This document shows positions 46,074-58,313 of a DNA stretch of 64,000 bases, piece after piece. Position 1 is the first letter of the stretch. The number at the start of each line of letters is the position of its first letter. The position numbers and the translations under genes are program-made. The stretch covers positions 124,001 through 188,000 of the forward strand of contig NC_064679.1 of NCBI RefSeq assembly GCF_023278565.1, read 5' to 3'. The notes beneath the pieces are model-generated. The model did no database searches. It was not told where the DNA came from and saw only the letters and a program-made list of their open reading frames with translations. This DNA comes from Colletotrichum lupini. Its lineage: Eukaryota > Ascomycota > Sordariomycetes > Glomerellales > Glomerellaceae.

Positions 46074-48767
46074 GTTTGTTGTTGTGGTGTTGTGCGATTT
46101 TGATGTTTGCTGCAAAAAAGGGAATTTGCCTATACAAACGCAACCGCACAACTGGAGAGACGAACAGACACTTTGGGTGAGAGTGTCGCACAGAGAGGGG
46201 GTGGGCAGTGGGCAGTGGTGGTGGGCAGGGAACAGGACTAATCGACAGAAATTCGATGGGGTGGGGTGGCAACGGCGGGCAGCAAATGGAAACAGATGGG
46301 ATGCAGGATGAACAGCAGTCTGGAAGTCAAGGACGACTGACTGGCAGGCTAGTACAAAGGTATAGTACAAAGGTACGGTGACCCTGACTGACCTACTGAC
46401 TACCAGGTATCACCTGCAGCAGCAAGCAGCAGGGCAGCCAAAAAGAAGTCGGTCGAGTCGTGGAGGGCGAAAATTTACTCGAAAAAGGCACCACAGAAAA
46501 GTCGGGGTTCGAGGTCGAGTGAGGCGCAGCACGCAGCTCGCAGCGGCAGCGGAGTCGGCCCTTTGACCAACGACGTCATTCGACGGTGCGAAGGCGGGCC
46601 AAGAGGAGGAGACAGAAAAAAAAAAGAAGAAGGGCAGAATTTCGAGGGGCCGACGAGAGATCCAAAAAAGCCGGATACCGAATCAACGAAAAAGGCGCGA
46701 TGAAAGTCAAAAAAGTAATGGGGAATTTTCGGATACCTGGACACGACGGGAGATGGTAGACGGGAACGGGAGGATGGATGATGGATGGGGTGGGCCGGGT
46801 AAGGTATTGTGTGTGTGCTTGTCGGTGTCGGTGTTGTGCACGAGGCCATCTACCAGTTCCCAGGAATTATCTGGGAGAGGGGATCGGATAAATGGGCTGC
46901 CATGCGATGCGTATTGTAGTAAGTTGCAGCGCCACTGACTGACTAACTGTGAGATGCAGGGGAACTTCTTTCTTTCGTTCTGGATTTGAGTTTTTGGGTG
47001 CTGCTTCGTGCTGCTTCTTTCGCGCTGAAAAAGTTGATGGCGAAGAGGGCGAGGTTGCGTACGCGCGAGTGCGTGTGCGTGCTTGTGCTTTTGCTTGATT
47101 CAGCTTGGGTTCTTTTGCTCCAGGGAGTGCAGCTGTAAGTAAGTAAGGTAAGGTAAATGTAGGTCAACTCGGTCTGGAGCGCGCCGAGCTGACCATATGG
47201 GAGAATTGTCAATGGATGATGGATGATGGATGATGCTACGCCTCACTCGAGCCCATGTCCATGCGACTGACTGACTGATGAACAGTCTACCTAATTCCAA
47301 GTAATTACCTACTACAAAGCAAAGCGGCAGCAAGAGAAGAGAGAGCATTGACCGACGGGCCAGACGTAAAGAGCTGTGGCCCGTGGCGCGGAACCAGAGT
47401 CATCGGTAGCCTCCCCGTTAGCTCCCCGAGACAGACACAGACAGAAACAGGAACAAAAGAAATTTTGGGAAATAAAAATAAATAAAAATCATACACCAGT
47501 GCCAGTACCAGTCCAGCCAGTCTCCAGTGAGTGAGTGAATAGTGGCCAGTCATCAAAGGAGATACCGGGAGCGGAGCGAGTGCGTGCGGGCGTTTCTGCG
47601 GTGTGTGGTTGTCAAATGCAGTGCAGTGCCGTACCTTTTACCCCATATCCTCTCGTCTCTCCATCCGGAAGAGAGGGGGGAAAGCCCATGACTGGATGGG
47701 GGGGATGGATCGGGGATCCATTACGCTGCTGCTGATGCAGAAACCAGCGGCCGGACTGACTAAGAGCAAGAAAGAAAGGAAAAGAGAGAGACGGCCAGGC
47801 CCAAGCCAGTTTCTTTACTGTGAAGCTGCTGCGCCTCGGTGGTTGTTATATAGCGCTGCCTGTGAGTACGTAAGTATACTTGATGTATGTCTGCTTCAGT
47901 ACGGCGTTCTACATCTGTGTCCGAATTTCTGCGTATGTAGGCGCATGTCTTGACCGGTTTGGGGTTGCTGATGGCTCATACTCGTGGCTGGGTTTGCTGG
48001 GCATCGGCATCCAGGGTTCTTGGTCCTGCTCTGTTCTGTCGGGTCCGTCGCCCCTCTCACTCACGCGAGCTGCCGAGGGTTTGCTCAGGGTTCTCTTGCC
48101 AGGCCCTGCTGCTGTTTCCTCTGCGTTGCCCGGGCTCTACGTAGTATGCATTTCTGATGGGGGATCCTCTGGCACACAGAACGGAGGATGGAGCCCCCGG
48201 GATCGGTAGCTGGTTGCTGAAGGGGGTTTAGTAAGAGGGATTTTGTGTCCGGGGCATGTGCTTCGCGCCGCCGCTGCTGGTGCTCGTGGGACGTGGAGAC
48301 CATCCCCATCAGCCAAACCAACGGGCGCGGGCGCGACGATGAAGAGAACTGGGATGAGCCATGGTTGAGAAGCTGGAGGCCGCCTACGGGACTGGGTCTA
48401 CCGGCCTTGAACATTTTTCTCTCTCGCAGGACGCACTATCTTTGCAGTGAAGACCAGTTTTGGCGGGGGCGCGCGTGATGGGATCGACACTACCTTGGTT
48501 CAGCGGGTTTATCACTCACTCACTCTCACTCTTACACCTCACTGTGGGGGGGTTCCCAGTCTGAGGGAAATGCCGTTGATTGTGGTCAACGTCAAACGAA
48601 GCCAAATTAACAGCGCGAAAAAAAAATAAACCCCCCATCTAAATTAAGCGCGGCCGAGGAGGGAGCAGCGCGAGTGCTCTATACTCCGTACGTAGTAGCT
48701 AGATTATTTCCCCTTCCTTCCAGGGTTTCGGCGCCGACCAGTACACACACTCTCCTGGGCAGCAGAA

Positions 48768-48803
<36 letters not shown>

Positions 48804-48804
48804 C
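48768..48804. repeat. TGAGAG microsatellite
   Basis: About six 6-bp units, the last ones with T to C changes. Confidence 0.85.
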
Positions 48805-51502
48805 AACGGGGCAAGCCTGACTTCGGCTTGAGAGGTTTTTTCTGTCTGCCCAGTGCAGTTGTTACAATGATGAACGGGCACAGCCCCAGGCCCTAAAGTC
48901 GGCACTCACTACTGGCACATACGCAGGACGGAGTAGGGCGCGGCGGTGATTTGTATTGATTGGAGACTCTTCGTGGTCGATCGCCGGTCAGAGACCAGAT
49001 TTGGGTGTATCTTGAGCGGCCGTTTTGGATCTCTCTCGTTTTCGCCTTTCTTTGAATGACTGAGGTGCAAATGCGGCAAGCATCGCTTTGCGGTAGATGA
49101 ACATTAAAGGCTTGGAAATCGCAGGCGAGTGGCAGTGTAAGTACGTACACACTGATTTGCCATCTAGACATGTAATTCAGTACGCAGTACGGATACCCAG
49201 TACATCTCTGCTTCGCTCTTCAAGTCGCGGCCCGAGGACTTGCTTCTGGTAGAAAGAACAAGAATAGAAGCAGGCATTGAACTAAACAACAAAGGAGTCG
49301 GCACATGGGAATGTAGGTAGGTAGGCGGCAAGCCAGGCCGGTTTAACAAGCGGCAGACTAACAGACCGCCGAAGAAGCGGGATGAGCTTGTTTGACGATG
49401 CGATGCGGCATCACCGCCTCTTCTTTACTGTGGGAGACCGCAATAAACAAGCATCGACGGATCATGGAAAGACGGGCTGGAGGGCAACGCGTGGTGGCCG
49501 CCGCAGCCTCTAGAAGTTGGCTAACGCCTCAGACACCTCACTGAGTTAGGGTGGCTCTGCTTCTCCAAATAACTTGCCCAAAAGTCGGCACATGCCGACT
49601 TCAAAGTGCCTGAAAATGTAAGATTGATGGCCGGCATGGGCGCCGGCGAAAGGGCCGGGTTGGATTTGGAGTGTGGTCCCGGGGGCTGTGGAGTCCCACA
49701 AAGATGAGTTCGTGAAGAGCAAATGAGTATCCGTAATCCCTCGGGTGTCCGTATCCCAGAGTGAACAGAAAAAGGCGCACAGCGAAGATGACGAGAGAAA
49801 AACATGAGGATAGCTGGCTTGAGCTGCACTGGAGCTGGCTCCTGAACACTCTCCAATTGGACAAATGACGCGACGCGGGATGTTGAAGCTGAGCAGACAA
49901 AATTTGGGGGTGAGGGAGGAGGACTGGATTCGGCATGCGTCTCGTCTTAGCTCCCCCAGCTTTCTTGTGTAACGAATGTCGCATTGGAATGTTGCGACCA
50001 TGGATGGCACTTTGAACGCAGCGACCTGGCTCAGAGACGAAAGAGGATGCAGCCAGGCCAGCCAGCCCTGAGCCAGCAGCTCTCTGGATGTGGGCATCCC
50101 GGACGCGGGCACCGCTAACTGCTTGCAGCAAACCGAGACATGGCCACTGTTTTCTCCACACCTCACAACTCACATTGCAGCGGCGGTCAGCTCCTGCGCT
50201 GTGCCTGTTCGGCCGGTCCCCCGTGGTGGTGGGTGGGTGAGTGTTACTGGTGATGGGAATGCGTTGTTGTTGTTGGAGAAACGGTGTAAGAAGAAGCATG
50301 TCGAGCACTTGCACCAGAAGGGGACAGATGGATTGTGGCAGTGCCAGCGTAGCAAGCTCTTGAGTCTCCCCTCCTGCATTTCGTTCCTCTCTGATCGCCT
50401 TTCAACTGCTTTGCAGCGGCACTGCAGCAGTGTCTCTTGCATGTTCCCATATAGAACCTATAAGCCAGCGGCGGCAGACCGACAATCATCGGGAATGGAA
50501 ACTTGTAGCGGGACCAATCTTGTTGGTTCTCTGCCCTCAATCTATCAAAGGTACTCGAGTAGCGAAGCTGGTAGCAAAGCTGGATTCAAGCTACACGGTA
50601 AGCTAGCTGAGAGGATCTCGAATGGACGGATGGATCGATGGTTCGGCCAGTGAGATGAGTGCAAAAGCTAGATGCAGGGCTGTAGAGGAGGGCAGACCGT
50701 AACGGGTTCTGCGGGCAAGGGAAGCGAGGGGCGTGAACGTGGACTCTCGAAGGGGGTAGGGGGTAGGGGGGCATTTGGAGGGTAAGGGGACCTTTTCTGT
50801 GTGTCTCAGTGAGTCTTGTCATGGACTACTCATGGCTCTGGGACTCGGGAGAGATGATGGAGGCCGAGGGAGGTCAAGAGACAAGAACAGAAACAAGAAC
50901 AAGATCAGAGGATGGATCATGGACCAGGACGCACATGGGCGCGGGAGCCCTCTTCCTCCTCCTCCACACATCCTCTCCACAACCCGCACCAAAGCCAAGC
51001 CGAGTAATAAGTGGTCAGCATCGCCAACCTGGTCAACCATCTCTGGTCAGTGGTCAGTGGTAGGTCATACCTACTCCGTCTCCGTAGTGTAACTGTCTAT
51101 AGTACGGATCCAGGAAGGGCTAGGTAGGTAAATAAACCAAAGGACCAAGGGACCAAGGACCCAAGGCAAGGTAGAGGACGGGTATCGAGCGTAGTGCCGC
51201 GAGCACGGGGCAGGATGCGCCAAAACCTTGATTGGTTGTCACTGGCAAAGTCCTTTGAGAGCCTCTCTTGCGCCAAGAGATACTTGGATATCCAACTCTC
51301 AAGACTTCACCAACGTGTAATTTCGCATCAACGCCTCCAACCCTTTCTATGAGCGATTTATCACCCTCAATACTTGCACCCTTTTCCCTCCTTTCATTAA
51401 CTTTTTCTACCAGGCCCGTTGTTTACCTACCATGGCCGCTCTCTTTCAGTTCTGCGGCTCCCATTTTTATTTTATTTTTCCTTTTCCCGTTCTAAACGCC
51501 CT

Positions 51503-51523
51503 CCCCCCCCCCCCCCCCCCCCC
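51503..51523. repeat. Poly-C tract (21 C)
   Basis: Uninterrupted run of 21 cytosines in a CT-rich region 1.25 kb upstream of the ATPase start. Run length may be imprecise for sequencing reasons. Confidence 0.85.
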
Positions 51524-52555
51524 AGCCAGACAACCAACCACCCCCCGTCCACCCCATCATCGTCTCCTCCAAAGCGCAACCGAGCCTCCTCCTGGCAGTG
51601 CCCTTCTCCCCCTTGGTCCTTGGTGCGGCCGCACGCAACGTTGTTTCTGTGACACGCCTCTCGCTCTTGATTTGGACACCTCTCGTCTGCTCGCTGGCCC
51701 TGCTCATTTCAAAACAGCCCGGCCTGGCTTAGCCGCGCCGGAGCAAAAAACAAAAAAGTCTTGCGCATGAGGCATGAGATTCCCGTGTCCCCGTAGGCTG
51801 TCAGACGTGTCGGCCACAGTACGCTCGGCACGTTGGATTCTCAGTGCCATTTCACCGCCTCCTGGCGCCGTAGATACAACCGCCGTCCAACCTCCATCCT
51901 TCTTCGCACGTCGCCCGTCGGCTCTGCTCGTCGAGTCGTTCGTCTAGTGCTCCGTAAGAGTAGTTGCTGATGTTGCCTTTAACGGCCAGGTCTTGGCCCT
52001 TGGGGCCTTGTTCCTGTTTGTCATTGCTCACCACATTCGTGCTCGTCTCCTCGCCCATGCCTTGTCTTGTCTCTTGTATCGTCTGCCCTGAACTGGGGAA
52101 CGCGACTTGTGAACTTGCACCCCCATTCCCTCCTCCTTCTCTTGACTATACGCCCTGCCCATACCATCCCATCCCATCCAACCGACTCCTCGGGAGTCAG
52201 AAGAAAAAGCCGCTCGCTTGGTGTTTCCCGTGTCTCCCCCCCTCCCTTTCCTGCGACCAAAACAGGCTCTTGTTGTGTTCCTCTTACTTGACACCATCCC
52301 AAGTCGATCCAAGTCAAGCAAAGCGTCGAGTCCCAGCCCATGCCATGTGATGGAATAAATGCGGATGCCGCAATCTCCGCAATGGCGGTGCGGCGTGTAC
52401 GGTACCGTACCTTTTGGGAGAGGCTGATTGTCTCTCGTAAACATTTGCATACCCAAATGCCAAGAGCACATGATAGACATGAGGGTTAAGACGGATACCC
52501 TCTTCTGGACTTCCCGTCCCGTCTATTGTCTCGTGGCCCTGCCTTGTCCATTTCG

Positions 52556-52563
52556 TATATAAG
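52556..52563 (+). promoter_or_regulatory. TATA box of the P-type ATPase gene
   Basis: TATATAAG, about 190 bp upstream of the first in-frame ATG. Confidence 0.5.
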
Positions 52564-52752
52564 ACCCTGAATGTTTTGCAGGACGTTGCAGTGCAGATCT
52601 GCTCACAGACTCGCTCACTTCTCACTTCCCTTCCTTCTCTCCCTCTCCTCTGAGTGAGGCCTCCCTCCTATTGTTGTCGTTGTTACTCTGAGCTGTCCTG
52701 ACAACCCGGAAAACCCTATTCTACCCTTATTCTTATCTTGTGATCACGTTGC

Positions 52753-55700
52753 ATGAAACTTGCCAACCCGGAAGAAAAACACCGCATAGAAAAAATGGAC
52801 GACGAATCTGAGCTCAAACACCAGAAGGAGGCGGCCGGAGACCGCATTCGCTGGGACGCCGACGAGGAGGCCGGCAGGAAGGCTCACCGCTCTAACGCTG
52901 ATCCGGCTCTTCATCATGCCCGGTCAAACACGTCAATGTCTATACACTCCGTCCGGTCGAGACGCAACTCCATTGACGCTGCTGCTGAGCTTCCTATCCA
53001 GTACCGCACGGTGTAAGTGTGGAACAACATGCGACAAATCAATGACAAGAAATGCCTCATCAACATCTTTCTCTCGGCTAACAACCCTCTTCGAAAAGTT
53101 CCTTTGAAATTGAAGAGTACAAGACAAAGACTGAAGCCGTCAAGAAGGCCAAAAATGTCGCAACAGGTTCGTGAAGCAGTCTGAAAAAACCCTCGTCTTG
53201 ATCTATTGTGTTTCGAAATCGACGTGAACTACAGCGACTAATACCATCTGCATCTCTGCAGAACTCTCGGAACTCGAATGGCACACCCTCTCCGTCGACG
53301 AGCTTCTCAGACGCCAGTCGTCCTCCCTCGCCGACGGCCTATCCGCGGACCAGGTCCAGCGCCGCACAGCACACTATGGCAAGAACGCCCCCTCGCCGGC
53401 CCCGACAAACCACACAAAACGCATTCTCGGATACTTCTTCAAGGGCTTCGGTACAGTTCTCCTCGTGGCTTCCATCCTCGTCTTCATCGCATGGAAGCCC
53501 CTGGGAAGCCCGCCCGCCGTGGCTAACTTGGCGCTGGCCATCGTGCTGCTTGCCGTCTTCTTCATCCAGGCTGCCTTTAACATGTGGCAGGACTGGTCTT
53601 CTTCGCGCGTGATGAACTCCATCAAGACTATGTTGCCTGAGAACTGCATGGTTATTCGTGATGGCAACCAGGTTGAGCTCATGGCTGAGAACATTGTCCC
53701 TGGTGACATTCTCATTGTCAAGTCAGGCAACAAATTGCCTGCTGATGTGCGTTTCCTCAAGGTCTCTTCGGACGCAAAGTTTGACAGAGCCATCTTGACT
53801 GGTAAGTTATTTTCTTGTTGTGGCTTTCGTTAAATTAGGCACTGGTGGTCCAGAGGTTCCCTTCCATTCTGACGTTGGGAAAAACCACTGACAAAGTACA
53901 AAACAACAGGAGAGTCTGTCCCTTTGCCCGCTTCGGTTGACTCGACCGATAACAACTACCTCGAGACTCGATGCATCGGTCTTCAGGGCACACATTGTGT
54001 CTCGGGCACTTGCACTGGTGTTGTCGTGGCCACCGGTGACAACACTATTTTCGGACGCATCGCCAAGCTGACCAACGAGCCCAAAAAGGGGTTGACAACT
54101 CTGGAACGCGAAGTTCTGCACTTTGTGTTGATCATCTGCTCCATCATGTTCCTCATGATTGTGCTTGTTTTGATTGTTTGGTATGCCATCAGGCCAGATA
54201 CATGTTTTTTTTATACAAAAAGTAAACGCCAACTCCTAATTTCCATTGACAGGGGTGCATGGCTTAGGAAACAGTATCCTAACTGGATCAACGTTCCCAA
54301 TTTGATCATCTCTTGCGTCTCGGTCGCTGTAGCGTTCATTCCTGAGGGTTTGCCTGTTGCTTTGACGGCCAGCATGACCATCAGCGCCAACATGATGCGG
54401 AAGAACAAGATTCTGTGCAAGTCGCTCAAGACTGTCGAAACACTTGGTTCTGTCTCGATTATTTGTTCCGACAAGACGGGTACTCTGACCCAGGTAAGTT
54501 GCATAATTATCCATACCTAGTTCGTTATAGTATGGGAACTAACCAATCATCTTGCAGAACAAAATGATTGTGACCGAGTGTGCCATCGGTACCATGAAGA
54601 TGACGGCCGACGGTGCCCGGGACAAGATCGCAGTCGACAGACACAACCACCCCAATAACAACTCCTTGGAGCAGCTTCGTGCGCTCGCTGGTCTCTGCAA
54701 CGCCGGCCAGTTCGATGCCGCGACCGTCCGCTTGCCGCTCCACGAGCGCGTCATTCACGGTGATGCCACGGACCAGGCCATCCTGCGCTTCTCTGAGAGC
54801 CTGGGGCAGACCGCTGAGCTGCGCCGTTGCTGGCAGACAAAGTACGAACTCGCCTTCAACAGCAAGAACAAGTACATGATTCGCGTTCTCGGCATGTCAC
54901 ACCCTGATGGACTGTCGCTTGCTTTGCCTTCCGATACTGCTTCAGTCTTCCAGCCGGGCGATGTGTAAGTTTCCACGTCGAACAGGACTTCAAACAAATG
55001 GCATAATCTAACAGTGCAACCAGCTTGTTGACCATCAAGGGTGCTCCTGATGTGCTCATGCCGAGACTGAGCAACTACGTTAACCCTGCCGGATACACTA
55101 CCGCTCTGGACCCTTCAACTCGTGCATCCATCGAGCAGATCAAGGACGAATGGTCAGCTCAGGGGCGTCGTGTGCTGTTGCTCGCTCGCAAGGCCATCTC
55201 AAGATCTGCTCTCAAGGGTCACCCGTCTGACAGCGCGTACGAGATGGAAATCAATAACCAGGCGAAATCCGGTCTTACGCTCGTTGGTCTTGTCGGAATT
55301 GTCGATCCTCCTCGTCCCGAGATCCCCGAGGTTATGAACACCCTCCGTGGCGCAGGCATCCGCATCTTCATGGTAAGCTTCTCCCGGTACTCTGCACTTC
55401 TAGGTTACGCAGAAGACTAACAACGTGTAGGTTACTGGTGACTTCGCTCTTACTGCCCAGGCCATCGCAGCCGAATGCAACATTATCAGTGTTCCTCGCT
55501 CGCAAGTCGACGACATCTCGGCTCTCCAACGCATCAATCACGTCGACCCCTCGATCAAACACATCGTGGACGACCTCGAGTCTTCCCCGCGTCAAGCCCT
55601 CGTCCTCTCCGGCCCCGAGTTGATGACCCTCAACGAAGAGCAGTGGGACCAGCTGGCTCAATACCAGGAAATCGTCTTCGCCCGCACGACGCCGGAGCAG

Positions 55701-56657
55701 AAACTCCGCATCGTCCGCGAGCTCCAGTCCCGTCACGAGATCGTAGGCATGACCGGTGACGGCGTCAACGATGCACCCTCTCTTCGCGCCGCTGATGTCG
55801 GTATCGCCCTCGGTTCCGGAAGCGATATTGCCATCGAGGCCGCCGACATGGTTCTGCTTGACTCCTTCTCCAGCGTCGTCGAGGCCCTGCGGTACGGACG
55901 CATGATGTTTGACAACCTCAAGAAGACCGTCGCCTACCTCCTCCCGGCTGGTAGTTTCTCCGAGTTCTGGCCCGTCATGACCAACGTTCTCTTCGGCATT
56001 CCCCAGATCCTCAGCAGTTTCCTCATGATCATCATCTGTCTCTTCACCGACGCCGCCGCCGCCATCGCCATGGCCTACGAAGCGCCCGAGGCCGACGTGC
56101 TTCTTCGTAAGCCTCGTGTGCCCGGTAAGGACCGCCTCGTTGATTGGCAGCTCGTCGTACAGTCTTACGGCCTGGTGGGTGTCTTGGAGACCCTGTCTTC
56201 GTTTGCCATGTCCTACTGGTACCTGGAGCGCAACGGCATCAAGTTCAGCGATATTTGGTTCTCCTTTGGCAACTTGCCGTCATCAATCGACCCGGACTAC
56301 TATCAGCAGAAGCTCAATGTCGCAAGTTCAATCTACTTTGTCAACCTTGTCGTCATGCAGTGGTTCAACCTCCTGGCCATCCGCACCCGTCGGTTGTCGC
56401 TGTTCCAGCACCCGCCCATCGGCAACAAGCGCACGCAGAACTTGTACCTCTTCCCCGCCATTATCTTTGCGCTCCTGATGGCCATCTTCTGGCTGTACGT
56501 TCCCGAGTTCCAGACAACGCTCGCCACGGCCCCTGTCCCTGTCGAGTACTGGTTCCTGCCGATGACTTTTGGTCTGGGTATTCTTCTCATTGACGAGGCG
56601 AGAAAGTTTGCTGTGCGGACGTGGCCTACGGGCATAATTGCAAAGTGTGCGTGGTAG
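52753..56657 (+). CDS. P-type ATPase, subfamily IIC (Na+/K+-ATPase alpha-like)
   Basis: Eight exons: 52753-53012, 53099-53166, 53262-53801, 53910-54180, 54253-54493, 54558-54964, 55024-55372, 55431-56657, giving 1120 residues. Introns are 58-108 bp with clear branch points. Key motifs are complete: TGES 289-292 (actuator), PEGLP 410-414 (helix M4), DKTGT with phosphorylated D453, and TGDGVNDAP near 820. YLETRCIGLQGTHCVSGT matches the IIC group and separates it from fungal ENA (IID) pumps. In M6, D919 is kept, but Cys (C915) stands where animal pumps have the first of two cation-binding Asp; M5 Glu (E890) is kept. It should pump an alkali cation across the plasma membrane; ion and stoichiometry are open, and no beta subunit is seen. 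A second ATG at 52795 has a better context (A at -3, G at +4) and may be the true start, giving 1106 residues. Confidence 0.92.
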
Positions 56658-58313
56658 ATGTAGATATCGGCGTTGGATTCGGGGGCTTGGGTCGGGGATC
56701 GTCTACTGCAAAGGAAATACCCCTGGGCTGAAGGTTCTTTCTAGTGGGAGTCAAAGGGAAGGCATATTGATGTAATATTGTTTTTCCATACAGCAAGCGA
56801 GCCAGCGTTGACTCTGCAAGCGAATTTTATATCTTCTTGTGTCAAAATTCATATGACGTTTTGCGCCTGTCTTAGACCCCGTCGCTCAATAACCAATGTT
56901 GAGAACCGTTTTCACACATATTTCAACACCTATAGCTTGAGGTGTGAGTAGTCAGGACATCATGCAAAATGATTTTGGCAGCCAATACCATGGCGCTGCT
57001 GGAGATGCAGTAAATATCTCTAATACCACATAGTCACGTCGTCCACGAGACGATATTGGATAATTTACAATCGGCCCATATGGTCAGCCTTCCTCAAGGC
57101 CTTGATCATGTTACAAAAAGCGGGCCCACTCAATGTGGGCAGCATTAACCACATCCATATCTCGTGACAGATCAAGACCTAATCGTAATTCTTGCCGTTC
57201 ACGCATAGCGGTCATCTTTTCACACCTCATCTCTTCGTTGTATATTTCAATTTCCATCCATGATCAGCGGAATTGGGAATTTATAGCTTAGCTCTGAAAG
57301 AGCACCTTTTGATGCATGAGTCTACAGGGGCCACAGGACGTGCCACTGTCGAAATCCAGGCATTGCAATCATCTTCCTTTTCTCAGTGGATGATGCAGTG
57401 GATGATGAGCAGCTCGGGAATTTACCATACGACCAGACGTTGAGGAGGGAGATGCTACTCTAGCGCAGTTTGGGTCGCCCAGTACTCGAGGCGAGCTGTG
57501 GCATTTCAATTGAGTTTTGTCCTGCCAACGTTCCGGAATTTCTGGAAGAAGGTTCGTCCTGTCGGTGGTAGTCAATCAAAAAGTTCCTCTGTAAGCTCCG
57601 GTACTTATTGCGTTTCAAGTGGGTTAGATCCGGCAATGATTCCTGAATTCCAACCTGTCGCTTGATAGTTGCGGCTATAAGATGTTGAGCGAGGTTTGAC
57701 CTCAAGCCGATTTCTTCCGAATTGTTCTGGAAGATGATCAGGTTGAGTGAGTTGCAGCCTCCGCGCGGCCGCTGATGACAGTGCGTCGCTAGCTGAAGCA
57801 TTGCATCTTGGAGTTACGAGTTGTTGCCGCTTCTGGAAAGGCTGCCTTTCGAACCGAGCGACCCCGACCTTGGCATACGGCGCCGATCTATAGGCGATCT
57901 TGGCGACGCAGGCCTGGCACGCCTAGCGACTGGGATGAGGTAGATGGCGTAGACTTGACACGGACATTGCTGACGCGCTGTCGAACCAGCGTGAATCTTT
58001 CCCGTCTGCATTTACGAGCGACTTTGATGTACAGCGGTTTCGTGAAGCTCGTGCCAGATAACGTCAGCACTAAATCAATCCTTCGTGAGGGACAAATTGT
58101 ACGTGTCACACGTTCTGACCGTTCAAACCAAAGTGCCTCCTATGGCTATGGCCGCTGATCAAGTAGATTTAGCCAGTAGCAAGTAAATCCTTCAACCCCA
58201 GGCAAAGCAAGGATGGGATGAAGGAAATATAAAGCCGCCGTCAATGCACTTTGGGATTTTCTAGTCTGCGAAAAGGTACCCAGAACTATTTGAAACCCCA
58301 CGCCACCGCCCGG
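56658..58313. other. Intergenic region
   Basis: 1.65 kb. The first part is probably ATPase 3' UTR. Frames near 57460-58158 on both strands have no domain. The TATA box at 58228 serves the next gene. Confidence 0.5.
58228..58234 (+). promoter_or_regulatory. TATA box of the membrane protein gene
   Basis: TATAAAG, 86 bp upstream of the ATG, so the leader would be short. Confidence 0.5.

Larger units (their letters stand above)
46074..52752. other. Gene-poor region, 6.7 kb
   Basis: The largest gene-free gap in the window. It contains TACTCCGTACGTA (48682-48694), a TGAGAG microsatellite (48768-48804), a 21-base C run (51503-51523), and a pyrimidine-rich stretch from about 51370 that may be the promoter and leader of the ATPase gene. 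Overlapping minus-strand frames at 49546-50314 run open in two phases at once and have no domain. Confidence 0.5.

Noticed and set aside
46074..46370. 99-residue N-terminal extension of the F-box-like protein
   Set aside because: Begins without ATG in a leader-like sequence; the inner ATG has good context and directly precedes the conserved module.
49546..50314. Two overlapping 200-plus-codon minus-strand frames
   Set aside because: Both frames open at once, no domain in either.
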